A DNA stretch of 64,000 nt from Christensenella sp. UBA1385 (GTDB lineage: Bacteria > Bacillota > Clostridia > Christensenellales > Aristaeellaceae), in contig DBQV01000015.1 in NCBI GenBank assembly GCA_002305755.1, forward strand, positions 1,797-65,796, given 5' to 3'. The notes below the pieces were generated by a model, which saw only the letters and a program-made list of their open reading frames with translations, was not told where the DNA came from and ran no database searches. Position 1 is the first letter of the stretch. Each line of letters opens with the position of its first letter. Made by a program: the position numbers and the translations under genes. Shown in pieces: positions 1 to 8,361 of the stretch.

Positions 1-560
1 TTCGGACAGGTCCTGCACGCTTCCCGGCTGGAATATTCTGTCCCATATTTCGTATTCTTCTGCTTAAACAGCTCTCTCCCCATCGGGCAGGTCACGGTTC
101 CGTCCTCATGGCGTATAAAGCAGCTGATCGTGCTCAGCTCCTGCACCTCTATACGGATGTTTCCGTTCGCCAGACACTGGGGCAGAACGCCAGCATGCAA
201 ACAGCGCCGGATATCCTCCGGCTTCGTGGACTGTTTTTCTTCTTCCGTGATGTCAGCCCCTTCATACTCCATGGAGATGACACGGTCTTCCCGATCCTGA
301 ATAAACCCAACGTCCGCCGCCGTTCCGTGCAGCAGGCATTCTTCTATGTCCGCAAGGCTTTCATACCCCTTATCCGCGATCACTTTGACGCTGGAAAGAC
401 CCAGCTCCCGCTTGCAGCTTTCCATTGTCCTGTTCAGCGTTCCCCGGTCACTACTGTTATTCGTCACATCGAAACCCACGATCATATGGCTTTCGGCATC
501 CACCGCCGTCTGCACATTGTAGCAGGCTTTCATCCCGCCTTCTTTGGCAGGCATCATGTC
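1..560 (-). pseudogene. IS1182-like DDE transposase, internal fragment
   Basis: Reading the - strand from about 560 leftwards gives an uninterrupted transposase segment that runs off the window edge. It contains a YNVQTAVD segment, a VTNN..D segment and an ADKGYES motif holding one likely catalytic Asp. These are typical of IS1182/IS4-type DDE transposases. The N-terminal part is missing, because the frame runs into unrelated IS3-family sequence on its upstream side at about 555-570. The C-terminal part lies outside the window. The visible piece is not frameshifted, but it has no start and cannot be a complete gene here. The family assignment is from motif memory and could be a neighbouring DDE family. 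Confidence 0.7.
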
Positions 561-771
561 CAGAGTTGCCAAGTGCATTGATAACGGTCCTATGGAAGGG
601 TTCTGGGGAATCCTAAAGCGTGAACGATATTATGGAAAGCGCTTCAGCGACAGAGCGAGCCTGGTTGCTATGATTGAAGAATTCATTCAGTACTACAACA
701 CCGAACGGCTTCAACGTAATCTTGGTGTACTCACTCCTATGGAAAAGCATGAAATGTACTTTGCTGCTTGA
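558..771 (+). pseudogene. IS3-family transposase (OrfB) C-terminal remnant
   Basis: The frame encodes the last about 70 residues of an IS3-family integrase: CIDNGPMEGFWGILKRE carries the final catalytic Glu of the DDE triad, followed by the YYNTERLQ and LGVLTPMEK motifs usual at the IS3/IS150 C-terminus. The catalytic N-terminal portion with the two Asp residues is absent. The sequence to the left belongs to an IS1182-like gene on the other strand, so this is a remnant created by insertion followed by deletion, or by recombination. It stops at TGA 769-771. A frame that opens further left at 544 begins in the foreign sequence and is chimeric. Confidence 0.8.
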
Positions 772-786
772 GTAAGAATTTGCCTG

Positions 787-962
787 GGAGGGCAGATTTA
801 TCTGACCCTCCTTGACTGCCTCTCAGCACACTGATGGCAGCTGGTCAAGGGTGGCCGTCAGGCCACTTGCGAATCTCTTGACCGGCTGACAGCAGTGTGC
901 TATTTGGCGTGCTTTTCCCAAAGAAAATCTCTGGCAACCATTGTTGGTTACCAGAGATTTCT
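787..962. repeat. Three successive hairpins in the IS 3' region
   Basis: Three inverted repeats follow the transposase stop. The first pairs 787-797 with 800-811 with one bulge. The second pairs 825-849 with 877-901, about 21 of 25 positions, and encloses a perfect 6-bp inner stem (851-856 with 861-866). The third pairs roughly 925-940 with 945-960 with one mismatch and is followed by a T-rich stretch at about 972-981, so it could act as a terminator. No protein-coding frame is supported here. Confidence 0.65.
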
Positions 963-980
963 TGTTCCCGTCTTGTTTTT

Positions 981-1013
981 TATTTCAGTGTCTACTTGAC
1001 GGGATGCGGTTCA
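981..1013. repeat. Candidate IS3-family right terminal inverted repeat
   Basis: The stretch TATTTCAGTG followed by TCTACTTGACGGG and GCGGTTCA resembles the right end of IS3-family elements, whose left ends typically begin TGAACCG...CCCGTCAAGTAGACA. The matching left end is missing, so the exact tip and the target duplication cannot be confirmed. Confidence 0.45.
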
Positions 1014-1058
1014 TTGCCGGACGGGCGGGGGTACGAAGTATGATCGATCGATTCAGGC

Positions 1059-2495
1059 TCAGGCCTTCATCACGGCCAAAGCTACGAAGTTCAGGATGAA
1101 CAGGGCGGTGGAGACCCAGATGATGGGGTGAACTTCCTTTGCTTTGCCGCGCAGTACCTTCACCAGGCAGAAGAAGATAAAGGCGCCGGCGATGCCATAA
1201 GAGATGCTGTAGCACAGGCCCATGAAGATACCGGCGAAGAAGGCGGGCAGCGCGTCCTCCATCTCGGTCCACTTGATCTCAGCGAAGGAGGAGAGCATCA
1301 TCACGCCGACGATCACCAGAGCGGGGGCTGTGGCTTGCGCGGGCACAATGCCCACAACGGGGGCCAGCAGCATGCTGATCAGGAACATGCAGGCAGTGGT
1401 CAGCGAGGTCAGGCCGGTGCGACCGCCCGCGCCGATGCCGGCCGCGCTTTCCACATAGGTGGTGGTGTTGGAGGTGCCGAAGAGCGCGCCGATGGACGTG
1501 GCCACGGAGTCCGCGAACAGGGCCCTGTCCATCTTAGACTTGAAGCCGCTGGAGTTTTCAAGCGACTGCATGTCTTCCTCGTCAAAGATACCGCTGACGC
1601 GGCCGGTGCCAATGAAGGTGCCCAGGGTGTCGAAGGTATCGGAAAGGCTGAAGGCGAAGATGGTCATCAGCACCAGCGGGATCTTGGCCGGGTCGCTGAA
1701 CAGGGAGCCAAGCCCCTTGGGGCCGAAGGCCGCGCCGAAGGTAGTGCCCAATTCCGCGAAGGACTGGCCAAGGTTGCTTTCGATGCCCAGACGGCTGATA
1801 TCGGTCACACCGAAGGGAATGCCCAGCAGCGTGGCGGCCACGATGCTGATGAACACGGCGCCGCGCACCTTGAGCACGACCAGCGCAGCCATCAGCACCA
1901 GAGAGAGCACCGAAAAGATGACGGCCGGGCTGCTGAAATCAACCAGAGCAGGCACGATAGAGCTGTTGGCCACGATGGTGCCGCCCAGATCCACATAGGT
2001 GCCGGGATCGGCGGTGAAGCTGAACAGGCCAAGGTTCTTCAGGCCGATGTAGGCGATGAAGATGCCGATGCCGCCGCCGATGGCGTTCTGCAGGCTGGCG
2101 GGGATGGCTTTGATGATCATCTTGCGCACCTTGGTGATGGTGATCAGGATGTTGATCACGCCGCAGAGGAAGACCATGGCCAGCGCCTGCTGCCAGCTGA
2201 AGCCAAGGGAGAAGACGACCGTATAGGTAAAGAAGGCGTTAAGGCCCATGCCGGGGGCCTGGGCATAGGGCACGTTGGCAAACAGCGCCATCACGGCTGT
2301 GCCGGCGAACGAGGCAAAGATGGTGGCAAGAAAGATAGCGCCAGCCGGGAAGGGGTTATCCGGAGTACCTGCCTGGGACAGCATGGCAGGATTGACGAAC
2401 AGTATGTAGGCCATGGCAAAGAACGTGGTCAAACCGGCGATGATTTCAGTGGAGACCTTGGTATTGTGCTCCTTGAGCTTGAAGAACCTTTCCAT
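1059..2495 (-). CDS. NCS2-family guanine/hypoxanthine permease (PbuG/AzgA-like)
   Basis: Integral membrane purine permease, 478 residues, which imports hypoxanthine, guanine or adenine using the proton gradient. The N-terminal VSTEIIAGLTTFFAMAYILF segment, the QAPGMGLNAFF motif at about residue 80 and the SDTFDTLGTFIG motif in the second half are signatures of the AzgA branch of NCS2. About 12 hydrophobic segments are visible. The start was set at ATG 2495 because GAGGAGAGG lies 5-8 bases upstream; an in-frame extension to 2540 would ignore that site. The gene stands alone behind its own promoter (2573-2601). No purine riboswitch was recognised in the short leader, although such switches often precede this family. 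The exact purine transported cannot be told. Confidence 0.9.
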   Translation of the reverse strand: MERFFKLKEHNTKVSTEIIAGLTTFFAMAYILFVNPAMLSQAGTPDNPFPAGAIFLATIFASFAGTAVMALFANVPYAQAPGMGLNAFFTYTVVFSLGFSWQQALAMVFLCGVINILITITKVRKMIIKAIPASLQNAIGGGIGIFIAYIGLKNLGLFSFTADPGTYVDLGGTIVANSSIVPALVDFSSPAVIFSVLSLVLMAALVVLKVRGAVFISIVAATLLGIPFGVTDISRLGIESNLGQSFAELGTTFGAAFGPKGLGSLFSDPAKIPLVLMTIFAFSLSDTFDTLGTFIGTGRVSGIFDEEDMQSLENSSGFKSKMDRALFADSVATSIGALFGTSNTTTYVESAAGIGAGGRTGLTSLTTACMFLISMLLAPVVGIVPAQATAPALVIVGVMMLSSFAEIKWTEMEDALPAFFAGIFMGLCYSISYGIAGAFIFFCLVKVLRGKAKEVHPIIWVSTALFILNFVALAVMKA

Positions 2496-2572
2496 CAGTA
2501 CCTCTCCTCGGCAATTAATAAAGCCCCCTCGCTGATACACACATGACCTGAGGGAGACTCTTGACGCCGATC

Positions 2573-2601
2573 ATCTTAGCATCCGAATAGCCGAAAGTCA
2601 A
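2573..2601 (-). promoter_or_regulatory. Promoter of the NCS2 permease gene
   Basis: On the - strand TTGACT (2596-2601) and TAAGAT (2573-2578) are separated by exactly 17 bases, giving a near-consensus housekeeping promoter about 75 bases before the chosen start. Confidence 0.7.
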
Positions 2602-2606
2602 TATGA

Positions 2607-2646
2607 AATCAAAAAACATCATACGGATTTGTACGCATGATGTTTT
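2607..2646 (-). terminator. Terminator after the AAC(3)-like gene
   Basis: A 13-position stem (2613-2625 with 2634-2646; one G-U wobble when read on -) is followed on the - strand by a run of T. It lies just downstream of the acetyltransferase stop and just upstream of the permease promoter, so it separates the two units. The A-rich flank on the other side could also let it work for + transcripts. Confidence 0.65.
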
Positions 2647-2674
2647 GAAAAAATACAGAAATTATTCGCTATTT

Positions 2675-3421
2675 TTAGTAGCGGAGCAGGTAGCGCGGGT
2701 CCTCCTTCAGCAGCTCGGCCACCATGGCGCGCAGGGGGCGGGCACGCATCAGACGCGCGGCGGCGTCACCAAAACGGCCCAACGTGAGGATGCCGAGGCG
2801 CTGGGCATCCGGCTCCAGCTTGCTGAAGGTTTCGGAGCCGTGTGGAGCACAATGGGGGTACTCCTGTGTGTGCAGCCGCCGACCCTCCGCGGTGATCACA
2901 TATCTGTCCTTGATATCGGGGGAGATGGACCCGACGGCTCCGTCCCATTCCTCAATGCCGTGGATAAAGGTGTTGCGGGTGAAGTTGACGCCGATCAGAA
3001 GTATCTGCGCGTCGCGCTCCCACAGCCTGTAATAGGCTCCGTCCTTGCCGCAGGGCGTTTTGACGTGCTCTTCACCGTCAAGAAAGCTCTCAGCATCCCG
3101 GCCACAGGCGCACAGTGAGTGCGTCGGGTGCAGCGAGCGCAGGACGCCGGGACGCGCTCTGAACAGATTGGTCAGCACGCCCACACAGGAGGGGGTGTAA
3201 AGCACGTCCATCACGGGATTCTGATCGTTCACGTTGGCCCAGGTGTGCGAAGGCAGCACCAGCAGGCCGGGCTGCATATACTCCATCAGGGCATCCAGCA
3301 CGGCATCACCGCGGCCCTCTACCTCGCCGATGGCCTTATAGGACAGATGCACCATCAGCGTGCCCGCGGGATCGATGCCCAGGCGCGCCAGATCTTCTTT
3401 CAGGCTTTTCTTGGTAACCAT
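2675..3421 (-). CDS. AAC(3)-family aminoglycoside N-acetyltransferase-like protein
   Basis: A 248-residue cytoplasmic enzyme of the antibiotic_NAT family, whose known members transfer acetyl from acetyl-CoA to the 3-amino group of aminoglycosides. Visible motifs are LMVHLSYKAIG near residue 25, HPTHSLCACG with the conserved His in mid-protein, CGKDGAYYRL, and ILLIGVNFTRNTFIHGIEE containing the conserved Thr and His. The ATG at 3421 is preceded by GAAGGAGAAC, 9 bases upstream. Many chromosomal relatives in Clostridia have no proven resistance role and may acylate other amines, so the substrate is open. It is a single-gene unit with its own terminator. Confidence 0.85.
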   Translation of the reverse strand: MVTKKSLKEDLARLGIDPAGTLMVHLSYKAIGEVEGRGDAVLDALMEYMQPGLLVLPSHTWANVNDQNPVMDVLYTPSCVGVLTNLFRARPGVLRSLHPTHSLCACGRDAESFLDGEEHVKTPCGKDGAYYRLWERDAQILLIGVNFTRNTFIHGIEEWDGAVGSISPDIKDRYVITAEGRRLHTQEYPHCAPHGSETFSKLEPDAQRLGILTLGRFGDAAARLMRARPLRAMVAELLKEDPRYLLRY

Positions 3422-3552
3422 CGCTGTAGTTCTCCTTCGGATAGCTTTTTCTCTTGGCCTATTGCCAGCCTGACGTGTCATAGGATACACCGACGAGGGC
3501 GGAGATTCAATTGTCGGCGCGGTCTGCCGGACCTATGGCCTTACCTGTTTTC

Positions 3553-3581
3553 TTGCTTTTTTAGCCTGCGGCAGATAGAAT
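3553..3581 (+). promoter_or_regulatory. Promoter of the alcohol dehydrogenase gene
   Basis: TTGCTT (3553-3558) and TAGAAT (3576-3581) are 17 bases apart, about 95 bases before the ATG at 3676. Confidence 0.5.
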
Positions 3582-3675
3582 AGGGCTATCGAACGGTGAA
3601 GAATAGATTGCTGTGTCCCGGTCGGACCGCGTTTGGATCACCGTCATCAGCAAGCACACGGAGGAGAAGGCATAC

Positions 3676-4854
3676 ATGTTGAATTTTGACTTTTATTCAC
3701 CCGCGCGCATCGTGTTCGGCAAAGGTACAGAGCGTGAGATCGGCCGGCTGCTGAAGCCTCATGCCCAAAAACTGCTGCTGCACTACGGCGGCGGCAGCAT
3801 CAAAAAGAGCGGTCTGTATGACCGCGTAGCGGCCTCGCTGAGGGAAGCAGGCATCGGGTTTGTGGAATTGGGCGGTGTGAAACCCAACCCGCGTCTATCG
3901 CTGGTTCACGAAGGCATTGAGCTTTGCAAGAAAGAAAAGGTAGATCTCATCCTGGCCGTGGGCGGCGGAAGCGCCATCGATTCGGCCAAGGCCATCGCCA
4001 TGGGTGTGTATTATGAGGGCGATGTATGGGAAGTATATGAGCAGGGCAAGGAGATTGAGCGCGCCCTGCCTGTGGCCACCATCCTCACCATTCCAGCGGC
4101 GGGCAGTGAATCCAGCGGCGATACCGTGATCACCAACGAGGAAAAACAGCTCAAGTACGGTTATGGCAGCCCGCACCTGCGCCCGCTGCTGAGCATCATC
4201 AACCCGGAGCTTTTCTATACCTTGCCAAAGAATCAGGTGGCCAACGGCGTGGCCGATATGATGAGCCATGTGTTCGAGCGCTACTTCACCAACACCACCC
4301 ATACGGACCTGACGGACGGCCTGTGTGAGACCGTGCTGAATACCATCATGAAAAACGCGCCCAAGGCGCTGAACGAGCCGGAGAATTATGAGGCCTGGTG
4401 TGAGATCGGGTTTGGCGGCACCGTGGCGCACAACGACCTGGTGGGTATGGGACGCGAGCAGGATTGGGCCTGCCACGGCATGGAGCATGAGCTCTCCGCC
4501 ATCTATGACGTGGCGCACGGCGCTGGTCTGGCGGTGCTGACCCCGGCCTGGATGCAGTATGTCTGCAAAGAGAACCTCGACATGTTCGTGCAGTTCGCGG
4601 TGAACGTGATGGGGGTGCAGGGCAGCTTCCGTGAGCCGGAAAGCATCGTGCGGGAGGGCATCGACCGCCTGAAAACCTTTTACCGCGTGATGGGACTACC
4701 GGCCACACTGAGCGAACTGGGCATCGGCACGGACAGGCTGGAGGAGATGGCCAAGAAGTGCACGGGCTTTGCCTTTGGGGCGGAGCAGCCCATCGGGGGC
4801 TTCAGGAAGCTCTACTGGCAGGATGTGCTGGCCATCTATCGCGCCGCGCAGTGA
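3676..4854 (+). CDS. Iron-containing alcohol dehydrogenase (butanol dehydrogenase type)
   Basis: NAD(P)H-dependent alcohol/aldehyde oxidoreductase of the group III Fe-ADH family, 392 residues, closest in layout to clostridial BdhA/BdhB and E. coli YqhD. An N-terminal LNFDFYSPARIVFGKG segment precedes the nucleotide-binding GGGSAIDSAKAIAMG at about residue 97. The metal-binding region lies in the second half, with Asp/His ligands in NGVADMMSHVFERY and a later His in GMEHELSAIYDVAHGAG. The start at 3676 follows GGAGGAGAAGG at 6-base spacing; an upstream in-frame start at 3613 lacks such a site. It probably reduces fermentation aldehydes; the physiological substrate is not deducible. Confidence 0.92.
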   Translation: MLNFDFYSPARIVFGKGTEREIGRLLKPHAQKLLLHYGGGSIKKSGLYDRVAASLREAGIGFVELGGVKPNPRLSLVHEGIELCKKEKVDLILAVGGGSAIDSAKAIAMGVYYEGDVWEVYEQGKEIERALPVATILTIPAAGSESSGDTVITNEEKQLKYGYGSPHLRPLLSIINPELFYTLPKNQVANGVADMMSHVFERYFTNTTHTDLTDGLCETVLNTIMKNAPKALNEPENYEAWCEIGFGGTVAHNDLVGMGREQDWACHGMEHELSAIYDVAHGAGLAVLTPAWMQYVCKENLDMFVQFAVNVMGVQGSFREPESIVREGIDRLKTFYRVMGLPATLSELGIGTDRLEEMAKKCTGFAFGAEQPIGGFRKLYWQDVLAIYRAAQ

Positions 4855-4859
4855 TCCCC

Positions 4860-4894
4860 GACAGCCCATGCCGCATGTGGCGGCATGGGCTGTC
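4860..4894. terminator. Perfect 15-bp hairpin after the dehydrogenase gene
   Basis: Positions 4860-4874 pair perfectly with 4880-4894 around a 5-base loop. No T-run follows on +, so classic intrinsic termination is uncertain. It may stabilise the upstream mRNA end or form part of the hutU leader. Confidence 0.5.
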
Positions 4895-4923
4895 GCATGA
4901 ACAAGGCGAAGATTGGAGAGGCG

Positions 4924-4979
4924 CCCTGCTTTGCAGGGTATGCATGACATTTGTGTCCGGCAGCCTGCAATGGGCTGCC
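4924..4979 (+). promoter_or_regulatory. Two small hairpins in the hutU leader
   Basis: CCCTGC-TTT-GCAGGG (4924-4938) and GGCAGCC-N7-GGCTGCC (4959-4979) are perfect stems between the larger hairpin at 4860-4894 and the hutU ribosome site. No convincing -35/-10 pair was found in 4895-5004, so hutUI may be read through from the dehydrogenase gene. Confidence 0.4.
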
Positions 4980-5004
4980 CTGAACAAGCTGAAGGAGGCT
5001 TCCG

Positions 5005-7014
5005 ATGCGCAATGATATCTCGTCCAGGTGGCTTGACGGGCCCTTGCCCGATCAGCCCGCGTTTGAACCCGGCATCCGGCGGGCGCCGAGGCGCGAAGCC
5101 GCCCTCAGCCGTGAGGAGAAGGAGCTGGCAGTGCGCAACGCGCTGCGCTACATCCCGCCCGAGCATCACGCCGTGATGGCGGAGGAATTCGCGCGGGAGC
5201 TTTCGGAGCATGGCCGCATCTACGGCTACCGCTTCAGGCCGAAGGGCCGCATCAGGGGCCTTCCCATCGATGAATACAAGGGCAACTGCATGGAAGGCAA
5301 GGCCCTTCAGGTGATGATCGACAACAACCTCGACTTTGAGGTGGCGCTTTATCCCTATGAGCTGGTCACCTACGGCGAAACGGGCCAGGTATGCCAGAAC
5401 TGGATGCAGTACCGCCTGATCAGGCATTATCTCGAACAGCTCACGCAGGAGCAGACGCTGGTGATGATGAGCGGACACCCGCTCGGGCTTTTCCGCTCAC
5501 ACCCGCTCGCGCCCCGCGTGATCACCACCAACGGGCTGATGGTGGGAGCTTATGACAGCCAGCAGGGCTTCAACCGCGCGGCGGCATTGGGGGTGGCCAA
5601 CTACGGCCAGATGACGGCGGGCGGTTGGATGTACATTGGCCCGCAGGGCATTGTACACGGCACCTTCAATACGCTGCTGGGCGCTGGCAGGCTGAAGCTG
5701 GGGCTTGGGCCGTCGGATGATCTGGCGGGCAGGCTGTTTGTCTCCTCTGGTCTTGGCGGCATGAGCGGCGCGCAGGGCAAGGCGGCCGAGATCGCGGGGG
5801 CCGCGGCCATCATCGCGGAGGTGGATGCATCCCGCATTGAGACGCGCTTCCGGCAGGGCTGGGTCAGCCACAGAAGCGATTCGCTGGAGGAGGCGGTGGG
5901 GACCGCCCTGCAGATGCAGCGCGAGAAAAAGGCCTGCGCCGTTGCCTATCACGGCAACGTGGTGGACCTGCTCGAATACCTGCTGGAGCGGAAGGTCCAT
6001 GTTGATCTGATGAGCGATCAGACCTCCTGCCATGTGCCCTATGACGGGGGCTATTGCCCGCAGGGGCTCAGCTTTGAGCAGCGCACCCGCATGCTGGATG
6101 AAGACCCGGCGCACTTCAGGGAGATGGTGGACGTCTCTCTCAGGCGGCACTACGAGCTCGTCTGCGCGCTGCATGAACGCGGCACCTACTTCTTTGACTA
6201 CGGCAACAGCTTCCTGAAGGCCGTCTATGACGCCGGGGTGACGGATGTCTGCCGAAACGGCCGTGACGATCTGGACGGCTTTGTCTTTCCTTCTTATGTG
6301 CAGGATATACTTGGGCCAGAGCTGTTCGACTATGGCTACGGTCCCTTCCGCTGGTGCTGCCTGAGCGGGAAGGAAGAAGACCTTGACAGGACCGACCGGG
6401 CGGCCATGGAATGCATCGATCCGAACCGCCGCTATCAGGACAGGGATAACTGGGTCTGGGTGAGGGATGCCAAGAAGAACCGGCTGGTCGTGGGCACACA
6501 GTGCCGCATACTGTATCAGGACGCGCTGGGACGCATGAATATCGCGCTGAGGTTTAACGACATGGTGCGCAGGGGAGAGATCGGCCCTGTGATGTTGGGG
6601 CGCGATCACCACGATACCGGAGGCACGGATTCCCCCTTCAGGGAGACCAGCAACATCCGGGACGGTTCCAATATCATGGCGGATATGGCCACCCAGTGTT
6701 TTGCGGGCAACTGTGCCCGAGGTATGACGCTGGTCGCCCTGCACAACGGGGGCGGCGTCGGCATTGGCAAAGCCATCAACGGTGGGTTCGGCATGGTGCT
6801 GGATGGCAGCGAGCGCGTGGATGAGATCCTGCGCATGGCCGTGCCATGGGACGTGATGGTGGGCGTTTCCCGCCGCAGCTGGGCGCTGAACCCCCATGCC
6901 ATGGAGACGGCGGAAGCCTACAACGGTCAGTTTTCGGGCAGCGACCGCATCACGATGCCCTATGCCCCGGATGCGGAGCTTGTGAAAGAAGCTGTCGAAA
7001 GGGTGGAGCAATGA
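5005..7014 (+). CDS. hutU: Urocanate hydratase
   Basis: Second enzyme of histidine degradation: adds water to urocanate to give 4-imidazolone-5-propionate, using tightly bound NAD+ as an electrophile. At 669 residues it is the longer urocanase form found in Clostridia and Bacteroidetes rather than the about 555-residue Pseudomonas form. The YGETGQVCQNWMQ motif lies near residue 125, NGLMVGAYDSQQGFNRAAALGVANYGQMTAGG-type substrate loops follow, and the glycine-rich SSGLGGMSGAQGKA binds NAD. The ATG at 5005 has AAGGAGG 7 bases upstream. Its last bases overlap the hutI start (ATGA), so the two are translationally coupled. Confidence 0.95.
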   Translation: MRNDISSRWLDGPLPDQPAFEPGIRRAPRREAALSREEKELAVRNALRYIPPEHHAVMAEEFARELSEHGRIYGYRFRPKGRIRGLPIDEYKGNCMEGKALQVMIDNNLDFEVALYPYELVTYGETGQVCQNWMQYRLIRHYLEQLTQEQTLVMMSGHPLGLFRSHPLAPRVITTNGLMVGAYDSQQGFNRAAALGVANYGQMTAGGWMYIGPQGIVHGTFNTLLGAGRLKLGLGPSDDLAGRLFVSSGLGGMSGAQGKAAEIAGAAAIIAEVDASRIETRFRQGWVSHRSDSLEEAVGTALQMQREKKACAVAYHGNVVDLLEYLLERKVHVDLMSDQTSCHVPYDGGYCPQGLSFEQRTRMLDEDPAHFREMVDVSLRRHYELVCALHERGTYFFDYGNSFLKAVYDAGVTDVCRNGRDDLDGFVFPSYVQDILGPELFDYGYGPFRWCCLSGKEEDLDRTDRAAMECIDPNRRYQDRDNWVWVRDAKKNRLVVGTQCRILYQDALGRMNIALRFNDMVRRGEIGPVMLGRDHHDTGGTDSPFRETSNIRDGSNIMADMATQCFAGNCARGMTLVALHNGGGVGIGKAINGGFGMVLDGSERVDEILRMAVPWDVMVGVSRRSWALNPHAMETAEAYNGQFSGSDRITMPYAPDAELVKEAVERVEQ

Positions 7015-8237
7015 GCCTGCTGATCCATCACATCGGCCTGCTGGCAACGCCCACCGGATCCCGCGCCAAATCGGGCGATGGGCAGGGGGACATCCTGCTG
7101 ATAGAGGATGCCTATGTGCTGATCGAAGGAAGCACCATCCTGCGCGTGGGGCAGGGCGAGCCGGAGGAGACCGCGGACGAGCGGATCGACGCCGGAGGCT
7201 GCCTGGTGACGCCCGGCCTGATCGACGCGCACACGCATCTGGTGTTTGGCGGCTGGCGGGAGCACGAGCTCTCGCTGAAGCTTCAGGGCGTCTCTTATCT
7301 GGAGATTCTGGCACGGGGCGGGGGCATTCTGTCCACCGTGCGCGCTACCAGGGAAGCCTCGGAGGAGGAGCTGGAAGAAAAGGCGGCAAAGGCGCTCGAT
7401 ACCATGCTGCGGCACGGTACTACCACCTGTGAAGCCAAGAGCGGCTATGGCCTGGACCTGGAGACGGAGCTCAAGCAGCTCCGCGTGGTCAGGCGCCTTG
7501 CCAAACGGCAAAAGGTGGAGCTGGTCTCCACCTTCATGGGCGCGCACGCGCTGCCCAAGGAGCATGCGGACGACCGTGAAGGTTATATTCGACTGCTGAC
7601 CGATGAAATACTGCCCGCCGTTGCCCGGGAGGGCCTGGCGGAGTTCTGCGATGTATTCTGCGAAAGCGGAGTGTTCACAGCCGCAGAATCTCGCAGAATA
7701 CTGCTGCGCGCTCAGGCCCTTGGTCTGCGCAGCAAAATACATGCCGATGAGATCGAGGCCATCGGCGGCAGCGAGCTGGCGGGGGAGATCGGTGCGGTAA
7801 CGGCGGAGCATTTGATCGCGGCGACCGACGGAGGGATCGATGCGCTGGCACGCGGCGGCGTGATCGCCTGCCTGCTGCCCGCCACCAGCCTTTATCTGGG
7901 CAAACCCTATGCCAGAGCGCGGGAGATGGTGCGAAGGGGCGTGCCCGTTTGCGTTGCGACGGATTTCAACCCGGGCAGCTGCCCCGGAAGCAGCCTGCAG
8001 CTGGCCATGAACCTGGCCTGCTGGTACTGCCGCCTGCTGCCCGCCGAGGTGCTGACCGCCGTCACGCTCAACGCAGCGGCAGCCATCGGGCGCGAAAAAG
8101 AAATCGGCACGCTTGAAAGAGGCAAGCGCGCCGATCTGGTGCTGTGGAACTGCGATAATCTCGACCATCTGTTCTATCGCTTTGGCGAGAATCTGGCCGG
8201 CACCGTCATCAAGGAGGGCCGGGTGGCCGCGGGATGA
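7011..8237 (+). CDS. hutI: Imidazolonepropionase
   Basis: Third enzyme of the Hut pathway: a metal-dependent amidohydrolase that opens the imidazolone ring to give N-formimino-L-glutamate. Of 408 residues, the amidohydrolase metal site is visible as His74 and His76 in DAHTHLVFGG, a later His in KIHADEI and the Asp in ATDFNPGSCPGS. The C-terminal GTLERGKRADLVLW segment is typical of the superfamily. The ATG at 7011 overlaps the hutU stop by four bases; a longer in-frame extension inside hutU was rejected. It ends convergent with hutH, 124 bases away, and that gap shows no clear hairpin. Confidence 0.95.
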   Translation: MSLLIHHIGLLATPTGSRAKSGDGQGDILLIEDAYVLIEGSTILRVGQGEPEETADERIDAGGCLVTPGLIDAHTHLVFGGWREHELSLKLQGVSYLEILARGGGILSTVRATREASEEELEEKAAKALDTMLRHGTTTCEAKSGYGLDLETELKQLRVVRRLAKRQKVELVSTFMGAHALPKEHADDREGYIRLLTDEILPAVAREGLAEFCDVFCESGVFTAAESRRILLRAQALGLRSKIHADEIEAIGGSELAGEIGAVTAEHLIAATDGGIDALARGGVIACLLPATSLYLGKPYARAREMVRRGVPVCVATDFNPGSCPGSSLQLAMNLACWYCRLLPAEVLTAVTLNAAAAIGREKEIGTLERGKRADLVLWNCDNLDHLFYRFGENLAGTVIKEGRVAAG

Positions 8238-8361
8238 GCTGATACTGGTTCGTTCTCAGTTCGTTGCCATATTTGTCGCTTTTTCGCTTTGCCCTGCTTC
8301 TTCCGGACGGTGGCATCGATCCCCTTTCTTGCCCTCCGCATCAATTGATCATAGTCTCGGA

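Larger units (their letters stand above)
558..1013 (+). mobile_element. Right-hand remnant of an IS3-family insertion sequence
   Basis: This span holds the 3' end of the transposase, about 210 bases of structured non-coding sequence, and a candidate right terminal repeat. The left end and most of the transposase are gone, so the element should be immobile. The right boundary is inferred from the terminal-repeat-like sequence at 981-1013. Confidence 0.6.

Noticed and set aside
544..560. ATG 544 as start of an intact small transposase protein
   Set aside because: The first codons come from the antisense of an unrelated element, so the frame is a chimera, not a gene start.
1128..2546. A 472-codon open frame on + antisense to the NCS2 permease
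   Set aside because: Rich in His, Gly, Gln and Asp with no domain; it is the usual mirror of GC-rich codons of the permease and has no ribosome site.
2496..2572. Possible purine riboswitch before the NCS2 permease
   Set aside because: The leader is only about 70 bases and lacks the conserved junction sequences of the purine aptamer; no three-way junction can be drawn.
2675..3421. Calling the AAC(3)-like gene a proven resistance determinant
   Set aside because: Family motifs are present but there is no mobile context, and chromosomal relatives often have no resistance activity.
5497..7314. A 605-codon open frame on - antisense to hutU
   Set aside because: Composition is Arg/Pro/His-rich mirror sequence; hutU on + has full family motifs over the same stretch.
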